From Pseudomonas tritici (lineage in GTDB: Bacteria; Pseudomonadota; Gammaproteobacteria; Pseudomonadales; Pseudomonadaceae), in assembly GCF_014268275.3 (NCBI RefSeq), contig NZ_CP077084.1, forward strand, positions 4,898,001 to 4,962,000: 64,000 bases of DNA, given 5' to 3'. The stretch's first letter is position 1. The number at the start of each line of letters is the position of its first letter. Of the stretch, positions 1 through 7,367 are shown piece by piece. The translations under genes were made by a program, and so were the position numbers. Below the pieces are notes generated by a model that saw only the letters and a list, made by a program, of their open reading frames with translations, was not told the DNA's origin and searched no databases.

Positions 1-40
1 GCATTTGACGCTCAGGAATAACAACAAAAGGCAGTCAGCC

Positions 41-136
41 ATGTTCAAACATTCGAAAGTACGTCAGGCGGGACTTATTCTGTTCGCCACCACACTGATC
101 CTGATCTTGCCCAACTTGACCAAGGTTATTGGGTGA
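41..136 (+). CDS. Small hydrophobic membrane peptide (31 aa), unknown
   Basis: A 31-residue reading frame starts at an ATG preceded by a purine-rich stretch (AAAAGGCAG), a moderate ribosome binding site. The peptide has a basic N-terminus (KHSKVRQ) and one hydrophobic segment (about residues 11-25, GLILFATTLILILPN), so it would sit in the inner membrane by a single helix. Function is unknown. Its stop codon lies about 120 bases before the likely start of the cytochrome gene downstream, which is on the same strand. It could be a chance frame, but the basic-hydrophobic pattern together with an upstream ribosome site argues for a real small membrane protein. Confidence 0.45.
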   Translation: MFKHSKVRQAGLILFATTLILILPNLTKVIG

Positions 137-260
137 CGCCTCAACACTCACATTGCGTGCCTACACAGCACCGGGTTTGCAGCTTTTGGCAGCACCTGCC
201 GGGACATTGCGCATAGCGGTCCTGCAGGGGCTGCCTTTTTATGTATGGATTTCCGGTATC

Positions 261-1097
261 GTGAGCACCATCGCCACTGCGCACCGGGCCTCCCTCTTGA
301 AAGTCATCTTCGCTCTCTTCGCCTTGCTGATCGGCCTGCCCGCTTCGGCGGCGCAATTGACCATCGAGCTCGACCACAGCAGCAAGACCTGGCAGACCGC
401 CGACTTGCTCAAGCACCCACAAGCGCAAACGGTACAGATCGTTGATGACGTTTCCTACAAGCGCACCATGACTTATCGGGCCGTGCCGCTGGCCTTGCTC
501 CTACCGGGACTGAAACCTGAGAGCCACCTGCAGGCTGTGGCCTTGGATGGTTTCGCCGCCGAGCTCACCGCTGCACCGCTGCTGGAAAAACAGGGCGCAC
601 GTGCCTGGCTGGCGGTGGAAGATCCCGCTCAACCGTGGCCTGCATTGACGGAAGGAAAACCGAGTGCCGGGCCGTTCTATCTGGTGTGGACCGATCCGCA
701 AGCCGGGCATATCAGCCCTGAGCAGTGGCCGTTCCAGATCTCAGGGATCAAACAATTGAAGACCGTGGCGGAGCGCTTTCCGGCGTTGTTGCCCGACCCG
801 AAACTGGCGGTAGATGACCCGATCAATCAGGGCTTTGCGCTGTTCCAGAAGAATTGCCTGGCCTGTCATCGCCTCAACGGTGCCGGTGACGCGCAGGTGG
901 GGCCGGACTTGAATATTCCCTATAACCCCACCGAGTATTTTGGCGGCGATTTCCTCAAACGCTATATCCGCGACCCACAGAGTTTGCGGCATTGGCCGCA
1001 GGCGAAGATGCCAGCGTTTGCGGCCAGTGTGTTGCCGGACGGTGAGCTGGATTTGCTGGTTAGTTATTTGAAACATATGGCAGGGCGTAAATTGTAG
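261..1097 (+). CDS. Periplasmic mono-haem c-type cytochrome
   Basis: The N-terminus carries a signal peptide (LLKVIFALFALLIGLPASAA), followed by a roughly 150-residue domain resembling the molybdopterin-oxidoreductase-like domain often fused to small cytochromes. A C-terminal cytochrome c domain has the haem-binding motif CLACH and a downstream Met (KMPAF) as likely sixth ligand. The product should be exported and work in periplasmic electron transfer; its partner is unknown. The open frame extends up to a TTG at 129, but the start must lie just before the signal peptide. The GTG at 261 is chosen; the TTG at 297 is the alternative, and neither has a strong ribosome site. Domain assignment is certain for the haem motif and moderate for the rest. 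Confidence 0.75.
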   Translation: MSTIATAHRASLLKVIFALFALLIGLPASAAQLTIELDHSSKTWQTADLLKHPQAQTVQIVDDVSYKRTMTYRAVPLALLLPGLKPESHLQAVALDGFAAELTAAPLLEKQGARAWLAVEDPAQPWPALTEGKPSAGPFYLVWTDPQAGHISPEQWPFQISGIKQLKTVAERFPALLPDPKLAVDDPINQGFALFQKNCLACHRLNGAGDAQVGPDLNIPYNPTEYFGGDFLKRYIRDPQSLRHWPQAKMPAFAASVLPDGELDLLVSYLKHMAGRKL

Positions 1098-1225
1098 TGA
1101 GCGGGCTTGCCCCGCGCGGGTGGCGAAGCCGCCCCAAAACCAGACAACTCGGTTCTGCCTGGAAAAGTACGATGGCAGGATTAGGGCGGCTTCGCCACCC
1201 AGCGCGGGGCAAGCCCGCTCACTAC
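1094..1225. repeat. Long inverted repeat (REP-type doublet)
   Basis: A perfect 24-bp arm (1094-1117, starting at the cytochrome stop codon region) is repeated inverted at 1202-1225. A second inverted pair lies just inside it (1118-1134 and 1184-1200). The core GCGGGCTTGCCCCGCGC differs from the commoner GTGGGAGCTGGCTTGC family seen elsewhere in the window. It lies between the convergent cytochrome and transglutaminase genes and may also act as a transcription terminator for both. Confidence 0.85.
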
Positions 1226-1230
1226 ATCCG

Positions 1231-2034
1231 TTACTGCTGTTGGACTGAAATCACCGGCGTCGGCGCCACAAATACCTTGGCATGCATCTGCTCATGCCCG
1301 CCGCCACGGCGCATACCGCGTACCGGGCAGGCATCGAGGTAATCCAACCCCACCGCCAGTTTCAAATGCCGCTCCGGCCGGGCCAGTTGGTTGGTCACAT
1401 CAAAGCTGTACCACGCCTCATCCAGCCAGGCTTCGGCCCAAGCGTGGCTGGCCAGGTGCGTACTGTCCTCAGTGTACAAATACCCCGACACATAGCGCGC
1501 AGGGATCCCAAGGCTGCGCGCGCACGCCAGGAACGCATGGGTGTGGTCCTGGCACACGCCTGCACGGCCAGCGAAGGCCTGGGCGGCGCAGGTGTCGACG
1601 TCGGTCGCACCGGGCGTGTAGACCATCGACTGGTTAAGCGCATGCATCAAATCAATCAGCGCCGTACGGTCGCGGCGTTGATGGCAGTGCTGGTGGGCAA
1701 AGCCGCGCAGGGCGTCATCAGGCTCGGTCAGACGGGTGCAACGCAGGAACGGGAACGCCGACTGGCTCTCGTGTTCGGCCTCGCGCAACTCGTCAATATC
1801 CACCTGGCCGCGGGCGCCGATGATGATGGCGTCGTGCGGTTCATCCAGGGTCAGCACGTGCAGGATGTTGCCGAACGGGTCCACCTGGGCGCGCACCGGA
1901 CGCGGCAGGTCGAGCTGCCAACTGAGTACGCGCTGGCGCTCACTGTCGTGGGGTGTAAGACGCAGGTACTGGATGCTGGCGCGCACCTGGTTTTCGTAGT
2001 GGTAGGTGGTTTCGTGGCTGATGGAGAGTCTCAT
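1231..2034 (-). CDS. Transglutaminase-like cysteine peptidase family protein
   Basis: 267 residues with an N-terminal bacterial transglutaminase-associated domain (about 1-90) and a transglutaminase core. The likely catalytic triad is Cys161 (GRAGVCQDH), His197 (SHAWAEAW) and Asp212 (SFDVTN). There is no signal peptide, so it should be cytoplasmic. Such proteins cleave or form amide bonds; the substrate here is unknown. Its start overlaps the stop of the upstream alpha-E gene by 4 bases (ATGA), showing translational coupling in an operon ATP-grasp / alpha-E / transglutaminase. This trio recurs in many bacteria and was predicted from comparative genomics to make and trim a small peptide or amide-linked compound. 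Confidence 0.88.
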   Translation of the reverse strand: MRLSISHETTYHYENQVRASIQYLRLTPHDSERQRVLSWQLDLPRPVRAQVDPFGNILHVLTLDEPHDAIIIGARGQVDIDELREAEHESQSAFPFLRCTRLTEPDDALRGFAHQHCHQRRDRTALIDLMHALNQSMVYTPGATDVDTCAAQAFAGRAGVCQDHTHAFLACARSLGIPARYVSGYLYTEDSTHLASHAWAEAWLDEAWYSFDVTNQLARPERHLKLAVGLDYLDACPVRGMRRGGGHEQMHAKVFVAPTPVISVQQQ

Positions 2035-2981
2035 GCGGCCTCCAGGTAGGAACTGTAGATGGCGTCGCCCAACTGGCGAACCAAGGGAATGAAGTCGGTC
2101 AGCCAGGCGTGCAGGCCTTCCTCGAGGATTTCATCGATGGCGGTAAAGCGCAGGCGCGCGTCCATCTCGGCGGCCAGGCGCTGGGCCGGTCGGCCATTGA
2201 GGCCGGGCAGGCTGGCGAGGATCTGGTCGATCTCTTCGCTGCAGGCGCGTAATGAGCGCGGTACGTCGGCGCGCAGCAGCAGTAATTCCGCGACCTGCCG
2301 GGCGCCGGGGGCGTCACGGTAAATCTCGGTGTAGGCCTCGAACGACGACAAGGCGCGCAGCAAAGCGCTCCATTGATAGTAGGCGTGGGCCGTGCCATCG
2401 CTGACGGCTTCGGCCTGGTCGCCGGCCATTTCATAGCGAGCGTCCAGCAGGCGCAGGGTGTTATCGGCACGTTCGATAAAGGTGCCCAGGCGAATGAACC
2501 GGAACGCATCGTTGCGCATGATGGTGCCGTAGGTGGCACCGCGGAACAGGTGAGACCGCTCCTTGACCCACTCACAGAACCGGCTCATGCCATAGCGGCT
2601 CAAGCCCTGCTGGGCGATGTCACGAATATCCAGCCAAGTAGCGTTGATGTTTTCCCACATGTCGGCGGTAATTCGCCCACGCACGGCATGGGCGCTGGCC
2701 CGCGCTGCGCCGAGACAGCTGTAGATGCTGGCCGGGTTCGCCGCGTCCAGGGCAAAAAAGTGCAACAGGCGTTCGGCGTGCAACTCGCCGTGGCGCGCGT
2801 GGTAATCCTCCAGGGTGCCGGTGATCAACAGCGGCATCGCCAGTTCATGCAGGCCATCACCGCGCCCATCTTGAGGCATCAGCGACAGCGAATAGCTGAC
2901 ATCGAGCATGCGCGCGAGGTTTTCCGCGCGCTCCAGGTAGCGCGACATCCAGTACAAATCCGAGGCAGTTCTACTCAACAT
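2031..2981 (-). CDS. Alpha-E domain-containing protein
   Basis: 316 residues, all-helical, opening with MLSRTASDLYWMSRYLERAE, the hallmark N-terminus of the alpha-E family. The open frame extends further upstream, but this ATG gives the family's usual length and sits only 4 bases after the ATP-grasp stop. The domain has no known activity; it is nearly always found beside circularly permuted ATP-grasp and transglutaminase genes, as here, and may be an adaptor or a peptide-binding partner of the ligase. It overlaps the transglutaminase start by 4 bases. Confidence 0.9.
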   Translation of the reverse strand: MLSRTASDLYWMSRYLERAENLARMLDVSYSLSLMPQDGRGDGLHELAMPLLITGTLEDYHARHGELHAERLLHFFALDAANPASIYSCLGAARASAHAVRGRITADMWENINATWLDIRDIAQQGLSRYGMSRFCEWVKERSHLFRGATYGTIMRNDAFRFIRLGTFIERADNTLRLLDARYEMAGDQAEAVSDGTAHAYYQWSALLRALSSFEAYTEIYRDAPGARQVAELLLLRADVPRSLRACSEEIDQILASLPGLNGRPAQRLAAEMDARLRFTAIDEILEEGLHAWLTDFIPLVRQLGDAIYSSYLEAA

Positions 2982-2985
2982 GGCA

Positions 2986-4395
2986 TCAGTCCTCGACCAC
3001 CCAGGTGTCTTTGGTGCCGCCGCCCTGGGAGGAGTTGACCACCAGCGAACCTTCACGCAATGCCACACGGGTCAGCCCGCCTGGGACTACACGGGTTTCC
3101 TTGCCGGACAATACGAATGGGCGCAGGTCGATATGGCGCGGCGCAATGCCGTTTTCGACAAAGGTCGGGCAGGTGGACAAGCACAGGGTCGGTTGGGCGA
3201 TATACGCATGGGGCTTGGCCTTGATGCGCGCACGGAAGGCTTCGATTTCGGCCTTCGTGGACGCCGGGCCGACCAGCATGCCGTAGCCGCCGGAGCCTTG
3301 GGTTTCCTTCACCACCAGGTCCGGCAGGTTGGCCAATACGTGGGACAGTTCGTCAGGCTTACGGCATTGGAATGTCGGAACGTTCTTCAGGATGGGTTCT
3401 TCATCCAGGTAAAAACGGATCATCTCGGTGACGAAGGGGTACACCGACTTGTCATCCGCCACCCCGGTGCCGATGGCATTGGCCAGCACTACGTTGCCCG
3501 AGCGATAAGCCGCGAGCAGGCCAGGCACGCCGAGCATGGAATCCGGGTTGAAGGCCAATGGGTCGAGGAACGCATCGTCGAGGCGGCGGTAGATCACGTC
3601 CACGGCCTTGGGGCCATCGGTGGTGCGCATGAATACGCGGTCATCGCGCACAAACAGGTCGGCGCCTTCCACCAGCTCCACGCCCATTTCCCGGGCCAGG
3701 AACGCATGTTCAAAGAACGCGCTGTTAAAGCGGCCCGGGGTCAGCACGACCACGCTGGGGTTATCCAGGGGGCTGGAGCTTTTCAGGGTGTCGAGCAACA
3801 GGTTGGGGTAATGATCGATGGGCGCGATACGCTGGGCGGCGAACAGTTCGGGGAACAGGCGCATCATCATCTTGCGGTCTTCGAGCATGTAGCTGACGCC
3901 GCTCGGGGTACGCAGGTTGTCTTCAAGCACGTAGTACGTGCCGTCGCCGTCACGTACGAGGTCGACACCGGAGACGTGGGAATACAGGTCGCGGTGCAGA
4001 TTCAAACCCTGCATCGCCAGTTGGTATTGCTCGTTGGCCAGCACCTGTTCGGCAGGAATGATCCCTGCCTTGATGATGCGTTGCTCGTGATACAGGTCGG
4101 CGAGAAACATATTCAGCGCCTTGACCCTTTGGATGCAGCCGCGCTCGACAATCCGCCATTCGCTGGCGGGAATGCTGCGCGGGATGGTGTCGAACGGAAT
4201 CAGGCGCTCGGTGCCCTGCTCGTCCCCGTAGAGCGTGAAGGTGATACCGGCGCGGTGAAACAGCAAATCGGCCTCACGCCGGCGCTGGGCCAGCAGTTCA
4301 GCAGGGGTATCAGCCAACCAGCGGGCGAACTCGCGGTAATGCGGTCGGACCTGCCCTGCCCCGTCGTACATTTCATCGTAATAAGTGCGGATCAT
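2986..4395 (-). CDS. Circularly permuted ATP-grasp protein (putative peptide/amide ligase)
   Basis: 469 residues matching the length and motifs of the circularly permuted ATP-grasp family (DUF404/DUF407 type): the N-terminal MIRTYYDEMYDG, the region GDGTYYVLEDNLRTPSGVSY and the C-terminal SSQGGGTKDTWVV. ATP-grasp enzymes activate a carboxylate as acyl-phosphate and join it to an amine, so an ATP-dependent amide ligase is the expected activity; substrates are not known. First gene of a tight three-gene operon with the alpha-E and transglutaminase genes. The start codon is well placed, with GGAG about 9 bases upstream. Confidence 0.9.
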   Translation of the reverse strand: MIRTYYDEMYDGAGQVRPHYREFARWLADTPAELLAQRRREADLLFHRAGITFTLYGDEQGTERLIPFDTIPRSIPASEWRIVERGCIQRVKALNMFLADLYHEQRIIKAGIIPAEQVLANEQYQLAMQGLNLHRDLYSHVSGVDLVRDGDGTYYVLEDNLRTPSGVSYMLEDRKMMMRLFPELFAAQRIAPIDHYPNLLLDTLKSSSPLDNPSVVVLTPGRFNSAFFEHAFLAREMGVELVEGADLFVRDDRVFMRTTDGPKAVDVIYRRLDDAFLDPLAFNPDSMLGVPGLLAAYRSGNVVLANAIGTGVADDKSVYPFVTEMIRFYLDEEPILKNVPTFQCRKPDELSHVLANLPDLVVKETQGSGGYGMLVGPASTKAEIEAFRARIKAKPHAYIAQPTLCLSTCPTFVENGIAPRHIDLRPFVLSGKETRVVPGGLTRVALREGSLVVNSSQGGGTKDTWVVED

Positions 4396-4629
4396 GCCGA
4401 ACTCCTTGTCACCCGGGCGCTAGAACCATCGCAAGGCCCGTGCCAGCGGCATAAACACTTAAGAATCAGTGAGTTGAATAAGCACCGGAATCCATTCGCA
4501 CCGTCCTGGTGCGCAGAATGCCCGGTGCACTGCCCCCTGCTTCATCGCAATGCGGGCTTTGACTATCAACAGCATAGCCAGAGTTGATTTCACTGCCCGG
4601 TCAAGCGTACGGATAATTACCAACATCTG

Positions 4630-4747
4630 CTGAACAGGACGTGTCCTACAGCTCAACCCTTTGCGCGATCGGTAACGTAGTGCTTCGTGTACCGACCGGC
4701 CTCCCGGTCTTCCCTTTTGGCCACCCTGCTCGGGTGGCCTTTTTTTT
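4630..4747 (+). ncRNA. Candidate orphan small RNA
   Basis: A run of hairpins on the + strand with no + strand gene upstream or downstream: a palindrome AGGACGTGTCCT (4636-4647), a stem CGGTA/TACCG (about 4670-4694), a stem GACCGG/CCGGTC (about 4694-4709), then an intrinsic terminator with an 8-bp GC-rich stem and eight T. A sequence GATAAT at 4612-4617 could be the -10 element, with no good -35. A terminator with no gene to terminate is the main argument for a free-standing transcript of roughly 110-120 nt. I do not recognise the family. Confidence 0.5.
4719..4747 (+). terminator. Rho-independent terminator of the small-RNA candidate
   Basis: Stem GGCCACCC (4719-4726) pairs with GGGTGGCC (4732-4739) around a 5-base loop, followed by eight T residues (4740-4747). 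The T-run is on the + strand, so it ends rightward transcription. Confidence 0.9.
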
Positions 4748-4836
4748 GGCCCTGAAAAGACCTGGATGGGCGCCAAAAACAAAATCGGCCGACCCAAAGG
4801 TCAGCCGATACGCTGTGTTTCTCATACTGCTCGCTG

Positions 4837-5178
4837 CTACATGGGTAACCCACGCACCTCCTGCTTCACGCCCCATCCCTCGATGATCCCGCCCAGCGGC
4901 TCGACCACCGCCTCAAAGTCTTGCTCGAAGTCTCCTATGCCGTCGTAGGTGGCAGACATGATTTTGCTCAGTTCCAAGTACCAGGCGCCATCGTCGCGCG
5001 CACTGACCTGGGCATTCAGCGATTCCCCACGAAACTCACCCGCAGCCCTGCGCGCCCGTTCTTCATCAGGAAAAATGGCGTAGAACTCAATGGGGTGGAA
5101 GCGTGAAAAGTCAAAGCCGCCCTCTTTCATGCGGCGCAGAACATTGGTGCTGATGTCTTCTTGATAGGCTGTGCTCAT
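4837..5178 (-). CDS. RraB-family protein (RNase E inhibitor family)
   Basis: 113 residues with the compact acidic fold signature of the RraB family (FYAIFPDEERARRAA near residues 32-46, then ARDDGAWYLELSKIM and GGIIEGWGVK). In E. coli RraB binds the C-terminal scaffold of RNase E and alters mRNA decay; whether this paralogue does so is an inference. RNase E itself is encoded later in this window. Ribosome site AGGAGC precedes the ATG. Monocistronic by context. Confidence 0.75.
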   Translation of the reverse strand: MSTAYQEDISTNVLRRMKEGGFDFSRFHPIEFYAIFPDEERARRAAGEFRGESLNAQVSARDDGAWYLELSKIMSATYDGIGDFEQDFEAVVEPLGGIIEGWGVKQEVRGLPM

Positions 5179-5391
5179 GAAAAGTGCTCCTCAGACTGAT
5201 GGATAGACTTTCCGTGCTTCCCGAAGCCCACGCCGTACTGGCGTGGGAGCTACGGCAATAACATCACCGCTGGAAAACAAGCATGTAGCTGACAAGACCA
5301 GTACCTAGCGATTCATTCGCTGATCTCACTTGCAGAGTAGCGCGAAGCTATCGCCTCCACCAGAGGTGCTTGAAGGGTGTACAGCGAATGT

Positions 5392-5628
5392 TCAGACGGC
5401 AGGAGAGATGTCGAGGATCTGGATACTGTTCTGGTCTTTGAGGATCTTGACCGTAGGATCGGACTGGCGGCCCTCAAGGTCATTGAGGTCGAGCTCGGCG
5501 GCGACAGGCACCAGTTTGTTGCGAATCATGTGCGCAGCATCTTCGAGGCTAGGTCTTTGTTCGCAGGTGAACTGCTCCACGGACTGTACGCCGTGATCAT
5601 CAACGAAAGTAATCTGCCACTTTTGCAT
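5392..5628 (-). CDS. Conserved small protein, unknown function
   Basis: 78 residues starting MQKWQITFVDDHG. The open frame extends 12 codons further upstream, but this ATG follows a strong ribosome site (GAGGAGGCACC), which decides the start. The protein is soluble and acidic with alternating strands and helices and no recognisable motif or signal peptide. It lies between the RraB-like gene and the START-domain gene, all leftward, with spacings of about 210 and 103 bases, so probably separately transcribed. Confidence 0.7.
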   Translation of the reverse strand: MQKWQITFVDDHGVQSVEQFTCEQRPSLEDAAHMIRNKLVPVAAELDLNDLEGRQSDPTVKILKDQNSIQILDISPAV

Positions 5629-5731
5629 CGGTGCCTCCTCGATAAAGCCCGCGTGTGGGCTCACATCTATCTGGACCTTGAGGGTTCGGCAAACGTTCCA
5701 CTCTGGGCAGGAAGCACCGGATCAAATGCGC

Positions 5732-6337
5732 TTATTTTTCAGCGTGTTCTTTCAAGGCTTTCAAGGTGTTGAACGGCGCGTCCACCACGAACTTGTTGGC
5801 CAACCACGATGGCACGCTGCCGCCTGGCTCGGTGTGTACCTGGTAAGTGACTTCGGTCTGGTTGTCGCCTTTTGGCACCAGTTTCCAGAAGCCTTCGACT
5901 TGGGCAACCCGTACGAAGCCTTTTTCTTCTGGCTGATAGGTCGGGACCTCCAGCAAGGTTCGGGTCACGCTGCCGTCAGCGCCCTTGGAGGTGGTGATTT
6001 TGAGGATCGAATCACGATTACTGACGGGGAACGGAGCATTGAACTGGGTGTAGGTGTAGCTGACGTCACCCTCGTGTTTCAGCAGTTTTTGCAATTTGCA
6101 CTCGTGAATCCATTTGCAGGCACCCGCTACGTCTTCCTGCAGCGCAACAATCTTGGCAACCGGCGCCTTGACCACGGTCACGCCGCGATACGCCTTGTAC
6201 TTGGAGCCGGCAACTTCGCTCAGGGACACCTTGATACCGTCTTCGTCCTTGGCGACTTGCCAATCCTCAGCCTGGGCAGTAGCAGCAAACAACACCGTAA
6301 AACCGCACAACACAGCCATTCGTTTCAGCGAACCCAT
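5732..6337 (-). CDS. Secreted START-domain lipid-binding-type protein
   Basis: 201 residues: signal peptide MGSLKRMAVLCGFTVLFAATAQA, then a START-like (StAR-related lipid transfer) domain with the typical segments EDWQVAKDEDGIKV, NAPFPVSNRDSI and GFWKLVPKGDNQTEVTYQ. The fold forms a hydrophobic pocket for lipids or other apolar ligands; the ligand in Pseudomonas is unknown. Predicted periplasmic. The chosen ATG is the first that gives a clean signal peptide; the open frame runs 22 codons further up and overlaps the neighbouring YkgJ-type gene there. Confidence 0.8.
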   Translation of the reverse strand: MGSLKRMAVLCGFTVLFAATAQAEDWQVAKDEDGIKVSLSEVAGSKYKAYRGVTVVKAPVAKIVALQEDVAGACKWIHECKLQKLLKHEGDVSYTYTQFNAPFPVSNRDSILKITTSKGADGSVTRTLLEVPTYQPEEKGFVRVAQVEGFWKLVPKGDNQTEVTYQVHTEPGGSVPSWLANKFVVDAPFNTLKALKEHAEK

Positions 6338-6378
6338 AGGTGTATTCCTTATTGTTGAAGTTACGAGAGTAGAGCCCA

Positions 6379-6633
6379 TCAAGCCGCCGTCATCTGCTCC
6401 CACCAGCCGATCAAACGGATGGCATCGGCCTGGTCGGTGCCGCAGACCTCGATGTCCGCCTTGAAATCACTGCACACCGCCGGGCGTTCCGGTTGCCCGA
6501 ACAGCTGGCATAGCTGTTCGACCGACAGGTGCAGGCAGCGTTCGCCGGCCGGTTTGCCTTGTGGCATTCCAGGTAATGGCGAGCTGATGGAGGGGGCGAT
6601 GCAGCAAGCGCCACAGCCTTCACGGCAATTCAT
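6379..6633 (-). CDS. YkgJ-family cysteine cluster protein
   Basis: 84 residues with the characteristic Cys pattern CREGCGACCIAP at the N-terminus and further Cys at CLHL, LCQLF, VCSDF and VCGT. Families of this type bind a metal (zinc or an Fe-S centre) through these cysteines; the role is unknown. The length is normal for the short form of the family. It lies 41 bases upstream of the START-domain gene on the same strand, so the two may be co-transcribed. Confidence 0.85.
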   Translation of the reverse strand: MNCREGCGACCIAPSISSPLPGMPQGKPAGERCLHLSVEQLCQLFGQPERPAVCSDFKADIEVCGTDQADAIRLIGWWEQMTAA

Positions 6634-6795
6634 GACCAGCAGGTCCTCGACGACTCAATGTGGATGGCCGGGCTAGAGTACGCCCTTAAACAGCCGTTTT
6701 AAAATGGTCTAACAGGGGTTTTTCGCGGAAAACAAAAGTGACTGGCCAGTCTGCGACAGATGGTCGAAGGGCGGCGTCACGTGTGTGGGAAAAGT

Positions 6796-7263
6796 TTACT
6801 GCTTGAACTCGAATTCCAACGCTGCGCCTTCCACTTCACGCCGCTCTTCATTGCGCAACTGCAGCTTCATCTCATTGCTGAGCAGGCGGCCGTTGATCTG
6901 GAATGCACTGTTGTCGGTGGGCTTCTCGCCAAACATCGGCGGCAGCAAGGGCACGCTTTTAGGCTTGGCCATGGTGCCAATGGGCTGAAGGTGCCTGACC
7001 ATGTCCGTTGGCAATGACAGATCCAACTGTGCCGGTGGCAATTGTGTCTGCGCCACTTCACGGGACGATTTGGATCGACTTGCCGCACGTTTTTTGGCCG
7101 CAGCACTTTGCTTCTTCACGGCGGGGGCTTTCTTGGCGGGGGTCTTCTGTTCCGAACTGGCAGCGGGCTTGGTTTCGCTCACAGGTGCTGCCGCCAGCGC
7201 GGTGCTGACGTTGCACAGGCTTAACAGGCCAATCACACAAACAGCGCGAAAAATCGAGGTCAT
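6796..7263 (-). CDS. Exported Lys/Ala-rich protein, unknown function
   Basis: 155 residues. An N-terminal signal peptide (MTSIFRAVCVIGLLSLCNVSTALAA) is followed by a basic low-complexity Lys/Ala/Pro/Ser stretch (about residues 26-70) and a more conserved-looking C-terminal part (LDLSLPTDMVRHLQPIG, NGRLLSNEMKLQLRNEE). Probably periplasmic or cell-surface associated; the basic stretch could bind nucleic acid, lipopolysaccharide or peptidoglycan, but no function is known. The ATG at 7263 is chosen because it begins the signal peptide; the upstream extension is not signal-like. Confidence 0.7.
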   Translation of the reverse strand: MTSIFRAVCVIGLLSLCNVSTALAAAPVSETKPAASSEQKTPAKKAPAVKKQSAAAKKRAASRSKSSREVAQTQLPPAQLDLSLPTDMVRHLQPIGTMAKPKSVPLLPPMFGEKPTDNSAFQINGRLLSNEMKLQLRNEERREVEGAALEFEFKQ

Positions 7264-7367
7264 ATTGCCTACAGCATTAACGGCAGAGGGCCATATGCTC
7301 GCTTGTTGTGCGCGGCATGACAAGTGCGCTGATTAGCGCGCTATAGGATTTTTCCCGTTTGTGCGCG

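Larger units (their letters stand above)
4396..4836. other. 441-bp intergenic region with small-RNA candidate
   Basis: Lies between the divergently oriented end of nothing on the + strand and two leftward genes. No coding frame with a ribosome site was found. The left part (4396-4610) shows no clear element. The right part (about 4630-4747) holds a series of hairpins ending in a strong terminator on the + strand, described separately. Confidence 0.6.

Noticed and set aside
2980..4587. 535-codon + strand frame opposite the ATP-grasp gene
   Set aside because: Shadow of the real minus-strand gene; no ribosome site and unnatural composition (His, Gln, Gly).
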